Below, piece after piece: positions 61,639 to 64,000 of a DNA stretch of 64,000 bases (the stretch's first letter is position 1; each line of letters opens with the position of its first letter). The stretch is taken from NCBI RefSeq assembly GCF_046736045.1, contig NZ_CP177134.1, forward strand, positions 2,728,001 through 2,792,000, written 5' to 3'. The notes beneath the pieces are model-generated. The model searched no databases. It worked only from the letters and a program-made list of their open reading frames with translations, and was not told where the DNA came from. The DNA is from Leptospira_A sp046736045. GTDB lineage: Bacteria; Spirochaetota; Leptospiria; Leptospirales; Leptospiraceae. Made by a program: the position numbers and the translations under genes.

Positions 61639-62729
61639 CGTCCGTGAAAGATTCTGAATCTTTGTTTCCAGACCCAAAAACGAAAATGATTTGGATTTTC
61701 CGCAGATTCGATTTGCAAACCGTAACCGACCGGCTTCCCGTAACGAGCGTTTGGGTTGGACCAACGGACGATTCCTTTCAATAAAATAGGGCCGGAGCGT
61801 GTGAGTATTCTGACTGAAATCAGTTCTCCCATTTCATAAACAACATCGGATTTGATGTACAGACCTTCCGTAGAAATATTGACAAGCTCTCCGGTCGATT
61901 CACCAGGTTGGTTTTTACCTGCTTCTATCTTGTTTGCAACAGGGTATCTTGGTGCAAACACTCTCGTAAGGAATTTTAAAAATTCTTCTTTTTCTTCTTT
62001 TTGCGCTGTTTGGAATTCGTATGTGATTCCTGCCAGATCCGTTCCATCTTCTTCTCTGTCCAATCGGACGATGGTTCCTTTCACTGAGATAGGAACGATT
62101 TCCCTTTTTTCATTTTCCAGTTTGAGATGGAGGTTGATCGGATCATCTTCTTTCAGGAAATGATGATTTGGCAGAGGGATCAATGCACCGGAACCGGAAA
62201 CATTGATCGTATAACCTTCACCTTCTCTTTCTCCGTCGACATTGGTCCAGTGAAATGGCACAGGATGGGTTTCTCTGTATCCGCCTCTCCAGCCTCGTTC
62301 CAATCCGCTTAAGTAGGGCGCTGCGATTTCTCTTCGTAAAAAATAAAAAATAGTTCCTAGGATGATCGCAGTGAATACTGCGTTCCAGATGATATCGGGA
62401 GTTTGCAAACGAATGCCTGCGAGGAAAAGTTTCTTCCCGAGGGTGATCCATGCCACCATCCAAAGGTTATATGAAGCAAGTACGACCGCAAATAACAGAA
62501 AGAGATAATAACCAAACTTCTTTTTGGCGACAAGTCCGTATGCAATTACAAGACTGAGTGCGGATAAAAAATATTGAAGCGGTTGTATCCGATCAAATAC
62601 ATGATCCCATCTTTGGCTTAAGTCGTATAAGGCGGCGGTTGCAAAAAAATTAAGGAATGGAATTGCAAAAAATAGAAAGGCAACGAATAGAATGGGAAGT
62701 GGATAATGAAATATACGAAGTGCCATCAT
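61635..62729 (-). CDS. Membrane protein with two PilZ domains
   Basis: 364 residues. Four hydrophobic segments (about 8-135) precede a PilZ domain (about 155-250) with RETHPVPF and NVSGSGALI, and a second (about 255-360) with RYPVANKI and NISTEGLYI. The first keeps one Arg before the N-x-S-x-x-G turn, the second has a similar but weaker R-x3 region, so both are only partly canonical for c-di-GMP binding. It may relay c-di-GMP at the membrane. Two adjacent ATGs (62729, 62726) can start it. Confidence 0.82.
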   Translation of the reverse strand: MMALRIFHYPLPILFVAFLFFAIPFLNFFATAALYDLSQRWDHVFDRIQPLQYFLSALSLVIAYGLVAKKKFGYYLFLLFAVVLASYNLWMVAWITLGKKLFLAGIRLQTPDIIWNAVFTAIILGTIFYFLRREIAAPYLSGLERGWRGGYRETHPVPFHWTNVDGEREGEGYTINVSGSGALIPLPNHHFLKEDDPINLHLKLENEKREIVPISVKGTIVRLDREEDGTDLAGITYEFQTAQKEEKEEFLKFLTRVFAPRYPVANKIEAGKNQPGESTGELVNISTEGLYIKSDVVYEMGELISVRILTRSGPILLKGIVRWSNPNARYGKPVGYGLQIESAENPNHFRFWVWKQRFRIFHGR

Positions 62730-62842
62730 GAAAAATCTCTGAAAAAAATATCTTAAGTCAAGAAATTTTTAAGGATTCCTTTGCAAATGATGCAATGCAC
62801 GATAAATACCCGGGTTTTTACCGATTTTACAATCGAATGATT

Positions 62843-63355
62843 TCATTGTTTTCCTTCTTCCTGATCTGAAGTCTCAGACTGTACGTTAGGTGGTTCTGTC
62901 GGGTTCGGTTGGGCTATTTCCTGATTCAAACTTTCATGGTTGAGTAAAGAATGGATTTCTTCTTTTCTTTCCGTAACTTTCTCTTCTACCTCTGACAACC
63001 GGCGGATGATGCTATGAAGTAATACGGAGAGAAAAGCAGGGCTTTCTTTTCCCATACCTAAAAAAATCTCCCGACTGATGATTCCCAGTTTGGTATCTTC
63101 TGCGACTGCTGTTACGGTAGCTGCTCGGGGAGAAGGTTGGATGAGTGCCAATTCTCCGAAAAATTCTCCAGGACCCATTTGACGAATGACCAAATCATCT
63201 CCGGTTCCTGTTTTTTTTGTGACTCTCAGTTTTCCGGAAAAGATAAAATACATAATTCCGTTTGTTTCTTCCCCTTCCTGAAATACAATCTCGTCTTTAG
63301 GGACGTGGCGAATGCTAACTTCGCTTAGGAAACGTTTTAAATGATCCGTGTTCAT
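62843..63355 (-). CDS. Cyclic-nucleotide-binding-domain protein 1
   Basis: 170 residues: one cNMP domain with the phosphate-binding cassette PGEFFGELALIQPSPRAATV (Glu and Arg ligands present), a helix, then a disordered Pro/Glu/Ser-rich tail. No DNA-binding domain is present, so it is not a CRP-type regulator. Its ATG overlaps the stop of the upstream cNMP gene by four bases. Confidence 0.88.
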   Translation of the reverse strand: MNTDHLKRFLSEVSIRHVPKDEIVFQEGEETNGIMYFIFSGKLRVTKKTGTGDDLVIRQMGPGEFFGELALIQPSPRAATVTAVAEDTKLGIISREIFLGMGKESPAFLSVLLHSIIRRLSEVEEKVTERKEEIHSLLNHESLNQEIAQPNPTEPPNVQSETSDQEEGKQ

Positions 63356-63771
63356 GTTTCCTCTTTTTTCATTTCTTCAATGAGCTTTTCCAATTCAGTC
63401 AGCCTTGTTTCTGCGCGATGGAGTTTTTCTACGGAACTACGGAGTAAGTGAAATAAAAAAAATGCATTGGTCCTTGCTAACTTTTCAAATTGGTCATCTC
63501 TTAGGATTCCCAGTTTTGCATTTGCGGAAACCACACTCACACTCATTGCCCTCGGGTTGCGGGTGAGCAATGCCAATTCTCCGAAAAATTCCCCGGGCCC
63601 CAGTCCTCTGATAATTTCCTGCAGGCCATCGGGATTTTTTTTGGTAACTGCAAACATCCCTTGCATGATGCAATACATATTGCCATCGTGATGATCACCT
63701 TCCCGAAAGATAACATCTCCGCGTATATACGTTTGCGTGGAAATGTTTTGCATGTATTCTAGTATATTCAT
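63352..63771 (-). CDS. Cyclic-nucleotide-binding-domain protein 2
   Basis: 139 residues: one cNMP domain with PGEFFGELALLTRNPRAMSV and a C-terminal charged helix that may be a coiled coil (RAETRLTELEKLIEEMKK). It is the first of a tandem pair that look like a duplication. Ligand could be cAMP or cGMP; the effector is unknown. Confidence 0.88.
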   Translation of the reverse strand: MNILEYMQNISTQTYIRGDVIFREGDHHDGNMYCIMQGMFAVTKKNPDGLQEIIRGLGPGEFFGELALLTRNPRAMSVSVVSANAKLGILRDDQFEKLARTNAFFLFHLLRSSVEKLHRAETRLTELEKLIEEMKKEET

Positions 63772-64000
63772 CTTAGGCCTGTCGGCTAATTTCCGTTGAT
63801 CAAATCCTTTGTCATTTCTAAATTCAGAAGTATGATTCGGATAACTACTAGTCTTATCGGGAAGGATGGATCCTTGCCGAATCGGATCGGCTGATCCGGA
63901 AGAGAATCCGATTTCATATATGTTGAAAAGTAATAATTTAGAATATTCTAAATTATTGTAATACTATCGTTCCGAAAATCTATTGTTTTGTTTCCGAAAT
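63772..64000. other. Upstream region of the cNMP pair, rich in inverted repeats
   Basis: 229 bases to the window end without a recognisable gene. It contains AAGGAT-GG-ATCCTT (63862-63875), CGGATC-GGCT-GATCCG (63883-63898) and a 26-base perfect palindrome (63932-63957). It could be the control region for the reverse genes and for a gene beyond the window edge. Confidence 0.6.
63932..63957. repeat. Perfect 26-base AT-rich palindrome
   Basis: Two 13-base arms with no spacer; the core is TTTAGAAT-ATTCTAAA. It resembles a Fur/PerR half-site pair but lacks the single central base of the 7-1-7 PerR box. Confidence 0.6.

Noticed and set aside
63938..63952. PerR box
   Set aside because: The palindrome has no central base, so it does not fit the 7-1-7 PerR pattern; kept as an unassigned palindrome.

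Overview
The window looks like chromosomal DNA of a spirochaete of the Leptospira type, possibly one of the saprophytic lineages. I base this on several things together: moderately AT-rich DNA; frequent TTG start codons that sit behind good ribosome binding sites; an outer-membrane and lipoprotein lifestyle (LolA, several lipobox proteins); and gene neighbourhoods and small families I associate with leptospires (a Cys-rich secreted protein, a SpoIIE-type phosphatase with PAS and GAF domains, PilZ and cNMP-binding regulators, and a bactofilin with an M23 peptidase). No rRNA or species marker is present, so the genus is an inference. The DNA is nearly all coding. I see no insertion sequence, prophage or CRISPR array.

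Layout. 1-7.9 kb: partial pcnB, thiL (reverse), rplM-rpsI, an MFS transporter, alaS and yajQ. 7.9-22.5 kb: a reverse DUF1275 membrane protein, then a long forward run of ftsK, lolA, a RodZ-like gene, rimO, pgsA, trpD, yajC, a Lys/Thr-rich membrane protein, secD, secF, ribD and ribE, many of them overlapping or within a few bases. 22.4-26.7 kb: a reverse STAS gene, forward ribBA, and a reverse aminotransferase / prepilin peptidase / pdxH operon. 26.8-33 kb: a forward operon that starts with a large midasin-like AAA plus VWA protein and continues with smpB, der, plsY and an unknown gene. 32.9-39.7 kb: a reverse Maf-like DUF115 gene, forward smc of unusual build, a Cys-rich protein, tRNA-Met and glnA. 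39.7-46.2 kb: a 470-base control region with a sigma-54 promoter for glnA, a SpoIIE phosphatase, two secreted unknowns, and a two-component system divergent from class I aldolase. 46.2-53.2 kb: malQ (no ordinary start codon), a candidate small RNA, an Mpo1-like protein, an AraC regulator, a metallo-hydrolase lipoprotein, a transglutaminase-like protein and a subclass-B1 metallo-beta-lactamase. 53.2-59.6 kb: one reverse cell-shape and envelope operon (phospholipase-C-like protein, PBP1A, bactofilin, M23 peptidase, DUF900 lipoprotein hydrolase). 59.7-64 kb: lysA-ispD, a two-PilZ membrane protein, tandem cNMP-binding proteins, and a palindrome-rich upstream region.

How the genes fit together. 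Most are housekeeping genes: translation (rplM, rpsI, alaS, smpB, der, rimO), protein export (yajC, secD, secF, lolA), riboflavin (ribD, ribE, ribBA), phospholipid (pgsA, plsY), isoprenoid (ispD), and lysine/peptidoglycan (lysA, PBP1A, bactofilin, M23). The less ordinary items are the midasin-like protein with a degenerate second ATPase and a degenerate MIDAS, the SMC that appears to lack a normal hinge, glutamine synthetase with Phe at the adenylylation site under a sigma-54 promoter, the non-AUG malQ, the approximately 80-nt RNA candidate, and the intact B1 beta-lactamase. All functional calls were made by reading motifs, without any database search.
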